Below are positions 1 through 10,048 of a stretch of 64,000 nt of DNA, piece by piece. The position numbers and the translations under genes are program-made. The first letter of the stretch is position 1; each line of letters opens with the position of its first letter. Source of the stretch: Nitrospira sp. CR1.3 (GTDB lineage Bacteria; Nitrospirota; Nitrospiria; Nitrospirales; Nitrospiraceae); contig WIAH01000003.1 of assembly GCA_014055525.1 (NCBI GenBank), forward strand, positions 178,919 to 242,918, read 5' to 3'. The notes under the pieces are model-generated. The model did not search any database, had not been told where the DNA came from, and was given only the letters and a program-made list of their open reading frames with translations.

Positions 1-1
1 A

Positions 2-61
2 TTGCCGGGCGCAGCGGTACTCGCTTCAATCATCTATCTGCTGGGAACCGGACTGGGGTGA
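2..61 (+). CDS. Possible C-terminal end of a membrane protein (partial)
   Basis: From base 2 an open frame runs to a TGA at 59-61 and encodes about 19 residues rich in Leu, Ile, Ala and Gly (ending YLLGTGLG), as expected for the last helix of a membrane protein. Its tail would overlap the 3' end of the minus-strand kinase gene by 28 bases in a convergent arrangement. The fragment is too short to name a family, and it may be chance. Confidence 0.3.
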   Translation: MPGAAVLASIIYLLGTGLG

Positions 62-1935
62 AGCGCCGGCTGGCCGGTCGGCTGAACCGGCAGGCGCACA
101 ACAAATCGGCTTCCGGTCGGGAGATTGCCCTCGACCCAGACCTGGCCTCCATGGCCCTCGACGATATGCTTGACGATCGCCAGGCCGAGTCCCGTGCCTC
201 CTAATTCGCGTGAGCGGGCCTTATCCACGCGGTAGAAGCGTTCGAAGACGCGGGGGCGATCCTGCTCAGGAATCCCGATCCCCGAATCCGTCACGCTGAT
301 TTCCACGCTTTCAGGTTTCGCTTCGGACGACTGCGCCGAGGAAGGTATGTGGTGGGCGGCGACGGTGATGCTGCCTTGCTCAGGCGTATATTTGATCGCG
401 TTGTCGAGAAGGTTCGACAGGACCTGCCCCAGGCGTTCCTCGTCGCCGTTGACGAGCGGAAGCCGGGGCGCGATATGGACGATCAGGCGATGACCTTTCT
501 TGCCGGCCAGGGGCCTCATCATGGCCAGCGTGCGTTCGATCACTGCGCCGATTTGCAACGGTTCCCGTTTGAGGAGGACCTGTCCCGACTCGATCTTCGA
601 GAGCTGCAGCAGATCTTCTAGAATCAGGTTCAAGCGGTCGCTCTGCTTGAGAATGATGTCCAGGAACTTGGCGCTGGTTTCCGGATCGTCCTTTCCTCCA
701 TCCAGCAGCGCCTCGACGTAGCCCTTGATCGACGTCAGCGGAGTGCGCAACTCGTGCGACACGTTGGCGACGAAGTCCTTGCGGATCTTTTCGAGTCTCC
801 TGAGCTCTGTAATGTCGTGAAAGACCAGCACTGCGCAGGCTTCATTTTCCTGCTCCCCCCCGGCCACGGACGCTTCGATGTGCAGGCATCGCCCGCTCGG
901 GCTGAGGAGAATTTCGTCTTCCTGTCCAGCTCTGGTGGTCAATACGGTCGAGACCAGCGCCGTCAACTGAGGGTGGCCGAACACTTCTGAAAACTGCCGC
1001 CCGCGAGCTTCCGCCCTCGTCACGTTGAACATGCGTTCGAGGGCCGGGTTGACCTGCAGCACCCGTCCCCGATAGTCCAGCACCATCACTCCCTCCACCA
1101 TCGAGGTCAGCATGGCCAAGAGCTGGGAGCGATCCTCGGACACTTCATCGATCTTGGCCCGCAACTCGTCCGCCATCTGGTTGAGCGTGTCCCCCAGAAG
1201 TCCCACTTCGTCCCGCGAGGCTGTGTGGATATGCGCGGCAGGATCGCCGGCTGCGAGCCGGCGGGCCGCTGCCGCCATATCCGACAGAGGCTTGGTCAGG
1301 CTGCGCGCGAGCCAGATGCTCAATCCGACGGCGATCAAAAAGGCGCTGCCGAAGGCGAGCATCAAGTTGCGTCTGAGCTGCGCTAGTTCCAGTTCGAGGG
1401 TCGTCATCGGAAGCCCAAGCCGAAGGATGACGGTCGCTGTCCGGTCATCGTCGGTCAGGCGAATCGCCCGGTAGAGCGTTCGCTCTCCGGTTGTTTGGCT
1501 TGCACGGATGTCCGTCCCGGTTCCCGTCGTCATTGCCTGTTGGATCTCCGGCCTCGTTCGATGGTTCTCGACTGTCGGAAGATTCTCTTCTAAGACGGCG
1601 CTATCCGCCAGAACCCGCCCGTCGGATGCCACCAGGGTGATTCGCGCCAGAGCTTTGGTGCCCAGTTCACGGACAACGGACTGAAGCGGGGGAACGGCGG
1701 AACGCGCCGCCGTTGAAAGAAACAGCGGCCGCAATTCATAGGCCACGAGGTTGGTCCGTACTTCGAGTGTTCTGCTGGATTGAGCCAGTTCCTGTTGCTC
1801 GAGCGAGCGTTGAGCCAGAATCCCCGCCACCGTGAATCCGCAGACCAATGCGAAGAGGGTGGCGAGTGTGACCTTCCGGCGGATGGACAGAGTCATGGAT
1901 ACGTTTGTCGGCAACCGGTCTTCGTCAACCGGCAA
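34..1935 (-). CDS. phoR: Membrane sensor histidine kinase, PhoR type
   Basis: A 633-residue sensor kinase. A first membrane helix lies near residues 20-42, a periplasmic sensor follows, and a second helix near 189-210 leads into HAMP, PAS and HisKA domains. The phospho-acceptor is His394 in VSHELRTPLTSIKG. The HATPase domain has an N-box (DNAIKYTPEQG) and glycine boxes (GIGIPEQDR, GGTGLGLAIVKH). It begins 32 bases after the response-regulator gene on the same strand, so the two form one operon and presumably a cognate pair. PhoR-type architecture suggests a phosphate or envelope signal, but the ligand cannot be read from the sequence. A start at 1896 (MTLSIRRK) would remove 13 residues and is equally plausible. 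Confidence 0.9.
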   Translation of the reverse strand: MPVDEDRLPTNVSMTLSIRRKVTLATLFALVCGFTVAGILAQRSLEQQELAQSSRTLEVRTNLVAYELRPLFLSTAARSAVPPLQSVVRELGTKALARITLVASDGRVLADSAVLEENLPTVENHRTRPEIQQAMTTGTGTDIRASQTTGERTLYRAIRLTDDDRTATVILRLGLPMTTLELELAQLRRNLMLAFGSAFLIAVGLSIWLARSLTKPLSDMAAAARRLAAGDPAAHIHTASRDEVGLLGDTLNQMADELRAKIDEVSEDRSQLLAMLTSMVEGVMVLDYRGRVLQVNPALERMFNVTRAEARGRQFSEVFGHPQLTALVSTVLTTRAGQEDEILLSPSGRCLHIEASVAGGEQENEACAVLVFHDITELRRLEKIRKDFVANVSHELRTPLTSIKGYVEALLDGGKDDPETSAKFLDIILKQSDRLNLILEDLLQLSKIESGQVLLKREPLQIGAVIERTLAMMRPLAGKKGHRLIVHIAPRLPLVNGDEERLGQVLSNLLDNAIKYTPEQGSITVAAHHIPSSAQSSEAKPESVEISVTDSGIGIPEQDRPRVFERFYRVDKARSRELGGTGLGLAIVKHIVEGHGGQVWVEGNLPTGSRFVVRLPVQPTGQPALHPSPVPSR

Positions 1936-1967
1936 GAGATCATCGGATACATCTTGCGTCTAACGAT

Positions 1968-2672
1968 TCACGTTTCGCGCTCTTTTAACTTATAGCCGAG
2001 CGATTTGACGGAGATGATCGCCGCATCGAGGAGCGGAATCTTCTGCTTGAGCCGCCGGATGTGAACATCGACGGTTCTGGTCGTTCCGAAATAGTCGTAA
2101 CCCCAGACCGTATTGAGCAGCACTTCTCTCGTCAGCACCCGTCCCGGATTTCGGAGAAGATGCTCAAGCAGGCCGAATTCCTTGGCCGTGAGCGGCACTT
2201 CCTTGCCGTGGGCCGTAACCTCATGGCGTGAGAGATCCATCACCACCTGGCCGTACCGGTGCACGGTCTGGTTCTCGTGCTGATTGCGATCGAGGCGGCG
2301 GAACAAGGCCTTGACCCGCGCCACAAGGGCTTTGGGGCTGAACGGCTTCGTCACATAGTCGTCGGCGCCCAGTTCAAGACCGATGACGGTGTCGGATTCT
2401 TCCGCTTTGGCCGTGAGCATGATGATCGGGATCATGGCGGTTTCCGGCGCCGAGCGGAGGCGTTTGCACACCTCCAGGCCGTCGATCTCCGGAAGCATCA
2501 GATCGAGCACGATCAGGTCGGGCTTTTCCTGCTTAACGCACTTGAGCCCGTCGGTTCCGGTCGCTGCCGTCACGGTGCGGAATCCCTCTTTATCCAGGTA
2601 CAACTTGACGAGGTGAAGAATATCCTTCTCGTCTTCGACGATGAGAATCTTTCTGGGAGCGGCCTGTGCCAT
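1968..2672 (-). CDS. phoB: Response regulator, OmpR/PhoB family
   Basis: A 234-residue regulator if started at MAQAAPRKILIVEDE. The receiver domain has acidic residues in VEDE, phospho-acceptor Asp57 in IVLDLMLPEIDG and the conserved Lys in DYVTKPF. A C-terminal winged-helix DNA-binding domain follows (LTAKEFGLLEHLLRNPG, and the VDVHIRRLKQKI recognition-helix region). The open frame extends upstream to 2954, but that stretch overlaps the divergent ispH promoter and gene and has no receiver-like sequence. A start at 2723 is the other possibility. It lies upstream of and is co-transcribed with the sensor kinase. It is likely a transcription factor for phosphate or stress genes; the targets are not visible here. 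Confidence 0.9.
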   Translation of the reverse strand: MAQAAPRKILIVEDEKDILHLVKLYLDKEGFRTVTAATGTDGLKCVKQEKPDLIVLDLMLPEIDGLEVCKRLRSAPETAMIPIIMLTAKAEESDTVIGLELGADDYVTKPFSPKALVARVKALFRRLDRNQHENQTVHRYGQVVMDLSRHEVTAHGKEVPLTAKEFGLLEHLLRNPGRVLTREVLLNTVWGYDYFGTTRTVDVHIRRLKQKIPLLDAAIISVKSLGYKLKERET

Positions 2673-2809
2673 GGGAAGTGGGCTCAGCCTACGGGGGAGG
2701 GGGGAGCCTGTCAAGGTCGTCATGTTCGGGTCTAAGGCAATTCTGTTGACGCAGCCGGCTGGAGTCACGTAAGGTGATCGAAGTGGTTGATAAGAGAGAG
2801 GTGGCCGGA

Positions 2810-3772
2810 ATGAAAATCTATCTTGCCAATCCCCGCGGGTTCTGTGCCGGAGTGGACCGGGCGATCGATATCGTCGATCTGTCGCTGAAGAAGTACGGCG
2901 CTCCGATCTATGTCCGCCATGAAATCGTGCATAGCCGTCACGTCGTGAATTCACTGCGCCAGAAGGGCGCGGTATTCGTGGAAGAGTTGAACGAAGTGCC
3001 GGAAGGGTCGGTCGTGATCTTCAGCGCGCACGGAGTGGCCAAGTCGGTCTGGGATGAAGCGAACCGCCGACGCTTGCACGTCATCGACGCCACTTGCCCG
3101 CTGGTCATCAAGGTTCATAATGAAGTGAATCGCGATTATACGCAAGGTTACGATCTGATCCTGATCGGCCATGCTGGTCACCCGGAAGTGATCGGCACGC
3201 TAGGCCAGATCCCGGACAAGTTTCACCTGGTGTCATCCGTGGAAGATGTCGAGAAACTCCAAGTGGACAATGTGCATTCCCTGTCCTATGTCACGCAAAC
3301 GACGTTAAGCGTGGACGAGTGCCGCGACATCGTCGGAGCGCTACATCGCCGCTTTCCCAACATTAAGGGCCCGCATCAAGAGGACATCTGCTACGCCACC
3401 CAGAATCGTCAGAACGCCGTCAAGGAACTGTCGAAACTGGTCGATGTTATCCTCGTCATCGGTTCTCCCAACAGTTCGAACTCCAACCGTCTACGGGAAC
3501 TGGGCGAACATTGCGGGATTGCGTCGTATTTGATCGACTCCGCCTCCGATATCAATCCGGCCTGGCTCAACGGAGTGAAGGCCGTGGGCATTACCGCCGG
3601 CGCATCTGCGCCGGAAGTGTTGGTCGCCGAAGTCGTCGCCTATCTCAAGACCTATAGCAGCGCGGAAGTCGAAGATCTCACTGTGATCGAAGAAGACGTC
3701 GAGTTTCTCCTGCCCAAGGAACTCATCACGATCGAGTCGTCCAATAAGTCGGTTGCCGCGCAGACCGGGTAG
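2810..3772 (+). CDS. ispH: 4-hydroxy-3-methylbut-2-enyl diphosphate reductase (IspH/LytB)
   Basis: The last enzyme of the MEP pathway, reducing HMBPP to IPP and DMAPP with a [4Fe-4S] cluster. The three cluster cysteines sit in [18 protein letters not shown] and [11 protein letters not shown], with conserved motifs such as IGHAGHPEV and [10 protein letters not shown] chose ATG 2810 ([12 protein letters not shown]) because it gives the family N-terminus and has a GAGAGAGG ribosome-binding sequence just upstream; the frame also opens at a GTG at 2774. It stands alone between the divergent phoB and smc, but dxs and ispG of the same pathway lie about 12 kb downstream beside hopanoid genes, which use its products. 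Confidence 0.95.
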   Translation: MKIYLANPRGFCAGVDRAIDIVDLSLKKYGAPIYVRHEIVHSRHVVNSLRQKGAVFVEELNEVPEGSVVIFSAHGVAKSVWDEANRRRLHVIDATCPLVIKVHNEVNRDYTQGYDLILIGHAGHPEVIGTLGQIPDKFHLVSSVEDVEKLQVDNVHSLSYVTQTTLSVDECRDIVGALHRRFPNIKGPHQEDICYATQNRQNAVKELSKLVDVILVIGSPNSSNSNRLRELGEHCGIASYLIDSASDINPAWLNGVKAVGITAGASAPEVLVAEVVAYLKTYSSAEVEDLTVIEEDVEFLLPKELITIESSNKSVAAQTG

Positions 3773-3941
3773 ACTCCCTCTGTTTCGATTTTCGTCCGAC
3801 CGCCAAAATCTTGTAGGTTCCCCTCTCATCTCCTACCACCGGCGGTGTTTTTCTTTGATTTCCTCCAATCGGCTGTGATACAAGACTGACCCGTGCGGTC
3901 CCCTCAGACACCGGCGAAATCTGTCACAGAAGGAGTCGTGC

Positions 3942-6900
3942 ATGTATCTCAAGTCGCTTGAGATGTTGGGGTTCAAGTCCTTCGCTGAAGCGAGGATTGA
4001 GTTTCCGGAAGGGGTGACCGCCATCGTCGGACCGAACGGGAGCGGGAAAAGCAACGTCGTCGATGCCATTTTGTGGGTATTGGGGGAGCAGAGCACGAAG
4101 ACCCTCCGGAGTGAAAAAATGGAGGACGTCATTTTCAACGGAACGGAACTACGAAAACCATTGGGTATGGCGGAAGTGTCGCTGGTGATCAGCGGACTCG
4201 ATCAGATCAAGGTGGACCCGCTCTCCGGCTTGACCAGCCAGCTCGCGGAATACCAGGACTTGATGATCACCCGCCGCCTCTATCGCAACGGGGAGAGCGA
4301 ATACCTGATCAATAAAACGGTCTGCCGGCTGAAAGACGTTCGGAGCGTGCTTCTGGATACCAGAGCGGGAACCAAAGGGCATACGGTGATCGCCCAGGGC
4401 CAGATCGATCAGATTCTGAATGCCTCTCCGCAGGACCGTCGGGAGTTGATCGAAGAGACAGCCGGCATCATTCGCTACAAAAAACAAAAAGCCGAAGCGC
4501 TGCGGAAACTCGACGCCACGCAACAAAATCTGCTGCGCGTGCGCGACATCATCGCGGAGGTAAAGAAGCAGTTGAACTCCCTCGAACGGCAGGCGCGGCA
4601 GGCGCGATCGTACCAGGTGCTGCAGCAGGAAGCGCGGTCGCTGGAAATTCAGCTGCTCACAAACGAATACCGAATGCTGCGAACCGCCGTACAGGAGCTC
4701 GAAAAGGAGCTGCAGGCCTTGGCCAGGCAGGAGTCAGAGCAAGCGGCGGAACAGGCGAGATTCAACGTAGAGCTCGAGCGTATCAAGCTGGCGATCGCGA
4801 CCGGAAGTGACACAATCAACCAGCGCCGAGACGAACTCACGCACATCGAACAGCAGCAAGCTCAGACCTTGACGGCGGTGGAAGTCGAGCGCCATCGCAG
4901 CGAACTCTACGAACAGCAGCGGACGCAAGGCGGCGAGGAACTTGAGCGCCTACGACAGGAGCAGGTGCAGGTGAAAGAGACGGAGGCGGCGCTGGAAAGC
5001 ACGTTGGAGACTCGCGCCCAGGCATTGGCGGAACGTGAACTGGCGCTCGAAAGGCTCGAGCAAAACATGAAGACCCTCGTGAACCAGCGGGCCGGGGCCG
5101 TCCAGGAAGAGGAACGGGGACGGCTGGATGTGTTGAACCTTGCCGTGTTGGTGGGGAATACCGAGCAGAGCCTGTCTCAATTGGCGATGCGCATCGGGGA
5201 AATTTCGCAGCGCGAGACCCGGCTTGTCCGGGAGCAAGAGGAATTTCTGGCGCAGCATGAGGCCGCCACGGACAAGCGCCGGACGCTGCTCCAATCCTGC
5301 CAGGAAGCGGAACACAGAGTGAGCGACCTTCGCGGGCGGCAGCAGAGCGTTGAGCAGGCGGCGGAGCGGGCCGCGCTCGAATTGGCGGGGGTCGATCAGC
5401 AGCTGTTGCGCGAATCGGAAGAACTTGCCGCAGTGGACTCTCATTGGCGGGCGCTCCAGGGTGTGCTTCGCGAGGATATGGGCTACGGGCGATCCGGAGA
5501 CGAGGAATCCACGGCGCTGAAAGCCTGTGACGGCGTGCATGATGCCATCGCCGAGTGGCTGAAGGTCCCTTCCGGACTCGACCGCGCCGTGGAAGCCTGG
5601 TTGGGGGAAAAAGTCCGAGGATGGCTGGTGGACAGCCCGACCACCGCTTGTCAGGCGATCGAATTTCTCATCGGCAAGGATCTGGGCAGGGGAACATTCA
5701 TTCCCCACTCTCCACGATGGACGGCGTCGGTCATTACATCGGATTGGTGGCAGGCGATCGCGGGACAGGCCGGCGTCATCGGCCGGGCTATGGACCTGAT
5801 CACGGTCGACGAGCAGCGCACCGCCGCGCGCGACTATCTGTTCGATCGTGTCGTGTTCGTGGAGACATTGCAGGATGCCCTGCGGCAGTGGGAGGGACGG
5901 GCAGCCGGAATTGACGGGCCGGTCTTCGTCACCCGCGCGGGGGAAGTGCTGGATGCGGCCGGCGTAATCACCGGAGGCCAAACCAGTTCGACAGGAGGAT
6001 TGCTGCAACGACGGCGTGAGGTCATGGAATTAGAGTCTCGCCGGACCGCGCTCGCTGAGGCCGTGAACACGGGGCGTGAGCGACGGGAACAGCTCGTTGG
6101 GGAGGGGCAGTCACTGCGTGAAGAATCGCGGCGCCTGGCGGACTCGCTGCGCGAGGCCGAGATGAGCGGGCTCTCTCTCCAAAAGGATGAGGAAGGGCTG
6201 CAGCAGTTCCTCGGCGATTTGTCTCACCGCATCGAAGCATTGAAGGCCGACGCACGGCACGGCGCGATAGAGGCACAACGGTTGGAACAGGAGGCTCGAT
6301 CTGGCGCGGCGCAGCTACAGCAGTGGCTGTCGGAAAAGGCGGGGCAGGAGCGTGGACTCGGTCAAGTACGGGAACGCCTCGCGCACATCGATCGTGAAAC
6401 TCAAGGACTTCAGCAAAGGCTTACAGAAGCGCAACTCTCCGTGCAGGAGAGCCGCACCGCTCGTGAACACCATCTGGAAGATTTGCAGCGTATCCGGCAG
6501 CAGCATCAGGAGGGCATCGGTCGCATCGAGAGCGTGATCCAGCAACTGGACTCGCTTGAGGCATCGCTTGACCAGAGCCGGCGGGAACGAGAGCGGCAGG
6601 AAGGACTCTGTCGCGACCTCGGACTCTCGGTCGATCGCGTGAAAGCACAGGTTGTGGAGGCGCAGGAGCGTCAGGCGCAGGATATGGCTCAGGCTCAAGA
6701 GACCGAGACTCGTCTTGAGACCGCGCGGCAGGCTCTGTCGTCGCTTCGCGAGACTCGCATGACTGTTGAAGTGAGGCGCGCCGAGGTGCGCACGCAGTTG
6801 GGAACGGTCGAATCCACACTCTCCGGTACATACCAGGTTGATCCTCCAGCCTTGATCGATCGGCCGGTGCGCGATGAAGTCGGGGATGCCGTTCAGGCGG

Positions 6901-7601
6901 AGGGCGCGACGTCAACCGACGATGAACTCAGGCAACAATTACAGAAAATTCGCGAACGGCTCGATCGTATGGGACCGATCAACCTGGCCGCCATCAGCGA
7001 GCATCAGGAACTGGAGGAGCGGTACCGGTTCCTCTCGACACAGGAACAGGATCTGTCGACATCTATCGCGTCGCTGAAAGAGATCATCCAACGTATCAAT
7101 CGCACAACCAAGGACATGTTTGCCACGACCTTCGCGGAATTACAGGAAAAGTTCGGGGAGGTGTTCACCAAGTTTTTCCCGGGGGGGCGCGCAGAATTGC
7201 AATTGGTTGAGGTGCCGGTAGATGAGACTGCGGAAAGTAAAGGTCCGCAGGAGCCAGGCGTGGAGATCGTCGCGCAGCCGCCGGGAAAGCGTCTCAAGAA
7301 TATCACCATGCTGTCGGGGGGCGAAAAGACTCTGACTGCCATGGCCCTGTTGTTCGCGAGTTTTCTCATCAGGCCCACGCCCTTTTGTATTCTCGATGAG
7401 ATCGATGCTCCGCTCGACGAAGAGAACATCGGGCGGTTTACCGCCGTGCTTTGCGAATTGGCCCGGAATGCTCAGTTCATGGTGATCACTCACAACAAAC
7501 GGACCATGGGGATCGCCGATTCTCTGTTCGGCGTCACGATGGAGGACCCGGGGATCTCCAAGTTGGTGTCGGTCCGGTTGGCAGACCTGCAGCCCGCCTA
7601 A
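3942..7601 (+). CDS. smc: Chromosome segregation protein SMC
   Basis: A full-length SMC ATPase of 1219 residues. The N-terminal head has the Walker A GPNGSGKS at residues 30-37. Two long Glu/Gln/Arg-rich coiled-coil arms flank a hinge near residues 500-680, rich in glycine and hydrophobic residues and containing DRVVFVETL and GEVLDAAGVITGG. The C-terminal head carries the ABC signature LSGGEKTLTAMALLFA and the Walker B FCILDEIDAPLD. SMC dimers work with ScpA and ScpB in chromosome compaction and segregation; those partners are not in the window. ATG 3942 follows AGAAGGAG and gives the canonical MYLKSLEMLGFKSF start. Confidence 0.97.
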   Translation: MYLKSLEMLGFKSFAEARIEFPEGVTAIVGPNGSGKSNVVDAILWVLGEQSTKTLRSEKMEDVIFNGTELRKPLGMAEVSLVISGLDQIKVDPLSGLTSQLAEYQDLMITRRLYRNGESEYLINKTVCRLKDVRSVLLDTRAGTKGHTVIAQGQIDQILNASPQDRRELIEETAGIIRYKKQKAEALRKLDATQQNLLRVRDIIAEVKKQLNSLERQARQARSYQVLQQEARSLEIQLLTNEYRMLRTAVQELEKELQALARQESEQAAEQARFNVELERIKLAIATGSDTINQRRDELTHIEQQQAQTLTAVEVERHRSELYEQQRTQGGEELERLRQEQVQVKETEAALESTLETRAQALAERELALERLEQNMKTLVNQRAGAVQEEERGRLDVLNLAVLVGNTEQSLSQLAMRIGEISQRETRLVREQEEFLAQHEAATDKRRTLLQSCQEAEHRVSDLRGRQQSVEQAAERAALELAGVDQQLLRESEELAAVDSHWRALQGVLREDMGYGRSGDEESTALKACDGVHDAIAEWLKVPSGLDRAVEAWLGEKVRGWLVDSPTTACQAIEFLIGKDLGRGTFIPHSPRWTASVITSDWWQAIAGQAGVIGRAMDLITVDEQRTAARDYLFDRVVFVETLQDALRQWEGRAAGIDGPVFVTRAGEVLDAAGVITGGQTSSTGGLLQRRREVMELESRRTALAEAVNTGRERREQLVGEGQSLREESRRLADSLREAEMSGLSLQKDEEGLQQFLGDLSHRIEALKADARHGAIEAQRLEQEARSGAAQLQQWLSEKAGQERGLGQVRERLAHIDRETQGLQQRLTEAQLSVQESRTAREHHLEDLQRIRQQHQEGIGRIESVIQQLDSLEASLDQSRRERERQEGLCRDLGLSVDRVKAQVVEAQERQAQDMAQAQETETRLETARQALSSLRETRMTVEVRRAEVRTQLGTVESTLSGTYQVDPPALIDRPVRDEVGDAVQAEGATSTDDELRQQLQKIRERLDRMGPINLAAISEHQELEERYRFLSTQEQDLSTSIASLKEIIQRINRTTKDMFATTFAELQEKFGEVFTKFFPGGRAELQLVEVPVDETAESKGPQEPGVEIVAQPPGKRLKNITMLSGGEKTLTAMALLFASFLIRPTPFCILDEIDAPLDEENIGRFTAVLCELARNAQFMVITHNKRTMGIADSLFGVTMEDPGISKLVSVRLADLQPA

Positions 7602-7812
7602 TTCTGGCGGGCCAGCGTTCGGTAGTTGCGGCAAAAACATTCGTACTTCAGGGCACTTCCGATCTCCTCTCGCTTGACTTCGCCAGGGGTGTCTGTTATA
7701 TCCCGACAAATTAAGGCCTTCAACCTGCGTATCGGCGACTCGGTGTGCCACTGGCGGGGTGAAGTCGGTCAAACCTGGTCCTTTCTGGTGCATTTTCCCC
7801 GTACATGCCACG

Positions 7813-9996
7813 ATGAGTATTCTTCGCACGTTATTGGATCGCCTCTCGGATAGTCTGTTCGTCTCCGTACCGGAGAAAATCAGGCTCGTCAGGGATCTCT
7901 CGCAAGCCCCGCCCTTGCGGCTTGTTTCAGACAAGTCCGCTCCTTCGCCGGTCGCTGATGCTTCGGTGCGAAGAGCAGCCGGCCAAACGGGCAGCCAGCT
8001 CGATGCGCTCGATGACGCGGTCAGGCGGAGTCAGGCCTGGTTCCTCTCCAGGCAGCATCCATCGGAAGGGTATTGGGTAGCCGAACTGGAAGCCGACACC
8101 ACGCTGACCTCCGAATACCTGATGTTGCGGAGGTTTCTCGATCGTGTCGATCCTGAGCGTGAGCGCAAAGCGATTCGCTATCTCCGGTCCGCCCAGCTGC
8201 CGGACGGCGGATGGCCGATCTACTACGGTGGGCCTTCGGAGATCAGCGCATCGGTGAAGGCGTACTTTGCCTTGAAGTTGAGCGGTATCTCAGCGGAGGA
8301 ATCGTTCATGCTGCGCGCGCGCGACCGCATCCTCACGATGGGCGGCGTGGTGCAGGCGAACGTGTTTACGAAGATTACGCTGGCGCTGTTCGACCAGTAC
8401 GATTGGCAGGGCATTCCGAGCATGCCGCCGGAGATCATGCTCCTCCCGAAGCGGTTTTATTTCAGCATTTACGCGATTTCCTACTGGTCTCGCGCCGTCC
8501 TCATCCCGCTCTTGATCGTCTTCGCCAATCAGCCGGTCTGCCGTCTGCCCAAAGAGCAAGGCATCGAGGAACTCTATCTCGCTCCCCGGGCCCAGATCCG
8601 CTACCGCCAGTTTCCGCCGTTCAACAAGGACCAGGGCTGGTTCACACCGCACAACGTCTTCGTGGTGCTGGATGCCGTGCTGAAGTTGTATGACCGGATG
8701 CCGCTCAGCTGGTTGCGCGAAAAGGCCCTGCACCGCGCTGCCACCTGGATGTTGGAGCATATCAAGGGAAGCGGCGGACTCGGCGCGATTTACCCGGCCA
8801 TGGCCAATTCGATCGTCGCCCTGCGTTGCCTGGGCTATCAGGTCGACGATCCCCTGGTCCGTAAGGCTCTGCACGAGATTGAGGAACTGGAAATCTTCGA
8901 TACCGTCACCGTCGGCGATCAACGCGTCGAAGCCATGCATCTGCAGCCTTGTCATTCTCCCATTTGGGATACGTCCTTATTGATGAACGCTCTGATCGAA
9001 GGCGGGATGGCGCCGGATCACCCGTCGCTGCAACGAGCGTGCAGCTACCTCATGTCCCACCAAACCAAGACGGTCGGCGATTGGAAGTTTTCCTCGCCCC
9101 AAGCCGAACCGGGCGGCTGGTATTTTCAGCATGAAAATGAACTCTACCCGGACGTGGACGACTCGGCCGTCGTCCTCATGGCCTTGTCGAAAATCCGGAT
9201 GCCACAGACAGCCGCCCTCCAGGACTCCATCAGGCGGGGAGCCGCCTGGGTGGTCGCCATGCAAGGGTCCGATGGAGGATGGGGCGCGTACGACAAAGAC
9301 AACAACCGCATCGTTTTCAACTATATTCCCTTCGCCGATCACCACGCCTTGCTGGATCCGAGCACATCGGATCTGACGGGGCGTTGTCTCGAGATGCTGG
9401 GTGCCTTGGGGTACGATCAAGACCATTACCATCCGGCGGTCGCGCCGGCTCTTGCCTTCCTCAAGCGCGAGCAGGAACGTGACGGGAGTTGGTACGGTCG
9501 CTGGGGAGTGAACTACATTTACGGAACCTGGTCCGTGCTGGCCGGTCTCAGAGCGATCGGAGAGGATCTTTCTCAGCCCTACATTCGCCGGGCGGTTGCC
9601 TGGTTGGAGTCCAAGCAGAACCAGGATGGCGGGTGGGGCGAGTCCTGCCGGTCATATGGCGAGGAACAATGGAGCGGGAAGGGCGACAGCACTCCCTCTC
9701 AAACCGCCTGGGCCGTCATGGGACTGATGTCCGCCGGCATGACCGATTCGTTCAGTGTCGCGCGAGGGATCCAGTACTTGCTTCGCCACCAATTGAAGGA
9801 CGGATCGTGGGAAGAAGTCCGCCACACCGGAACCGGCTTCCCCCGCGTGTTCTACCTGCGGTATCACTGGTACTGCCAATATTTTCCGCTATGGGCACTG
9901 GCGATGTACCGAAATCTCCGGACGCGGGGGAAAATGCGGGCCGACGAGGTGCGGCAACACGTGCTGTCTCACGGGTCGTACCGGTCCCATACGTGA
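7813..9996 (+). CDS. shc: Squalene-hopene cyclase
   Basis: Cyclises squalene to hopene/hopanol, the committed step of hopanoid synthesis, at the membrane. About 727 residues when started at ATG 7813 (MSILRTLLDRL); the frame is open to 7759 but the extra residues look non-coding. The catalytic acid motif is DVDD at residues 447-450 (family consensus DXDD). QW repeats are visible, for example LPDGGWPIY, GSDGGWGAYD, NQDGGWGES and LKDGSWEEV. Downstream hpnG and hpnH belong to the same pathway, and ispH, dxs and ispG supply isoprenoid units. Squalene synthase genes (hpnCDE) are not in this window. Confidence 0.95.
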   Translation: MSILRTLLDRLSDSLFVSVPEKIRLVRDLSQAPPLRLVSDKSAPSPVADASVRRAAGQTGSQLDALDDAVRRSQAWFLSRQHPSEGYWVAELEADTTLTSEYLMLRRFLDRVDPERERKAIRYLRSAQLPDGGWPIYYGGPSEISASVKAYFALKLSGISAEESFMLRARDRILTMGGVVQANVFTKITLALFDQYDWQGIPSMPPEIMLLPKRFYFSIYAISYWSRAVLIPLLIVFANQPVCRLPKEQGIEELYLAPRAQIRYRQFPPFNKDQGWFTPHNVFVVLDAVLKLYDRMPLSWLREKALHRAATWMLEHIKGSGGLGAIYPAMANSIVALRCLGYQVDDPLVRKALHEIEELEIFDTVTVGDQRVEAMHLQPCHSPIWDTSLLMNALIEGGMAPDHPSLQRACSYLMSHQTKTVGDWKFSSPQAEPGGWYFQHENELYPDVDDSAVVLMALSKIRMPQTAALQDSIRRGAAWVVAMQGSDGGWGAYDKDNNRIVFNYIPFADHHALLDPSTSDLTGRCLEMLGALGYDQDHYHPAVAPALAFLKREQERDGSWYGRWGVNYIYGTWSVLAGLRAIGEDLSQPYIRRAVAWLESKQNQDGGWGESCRSYGEEQWSGKGDSTPSQTAWAVMGLMSAGMTDSFSVARGIQYLLRHQLKDGSWEEVRHTGTGFPRVFYLRYHWYCQYFPLWALAMYRNLRTRGKMRADEVRQHVLSHGSYRSHT

Positions 9997-10048
9997 TCAC
10001 CTTGAGACGCGGGCCGTTGCCTGAGAACGGCCCTTCTCTGGATGTTGT

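Noticed and set aside
4950..6008. 352-residue minus-strand open frame
   Set aside because: It is antisense to the smc coiled coil, with no plausible start or domain.
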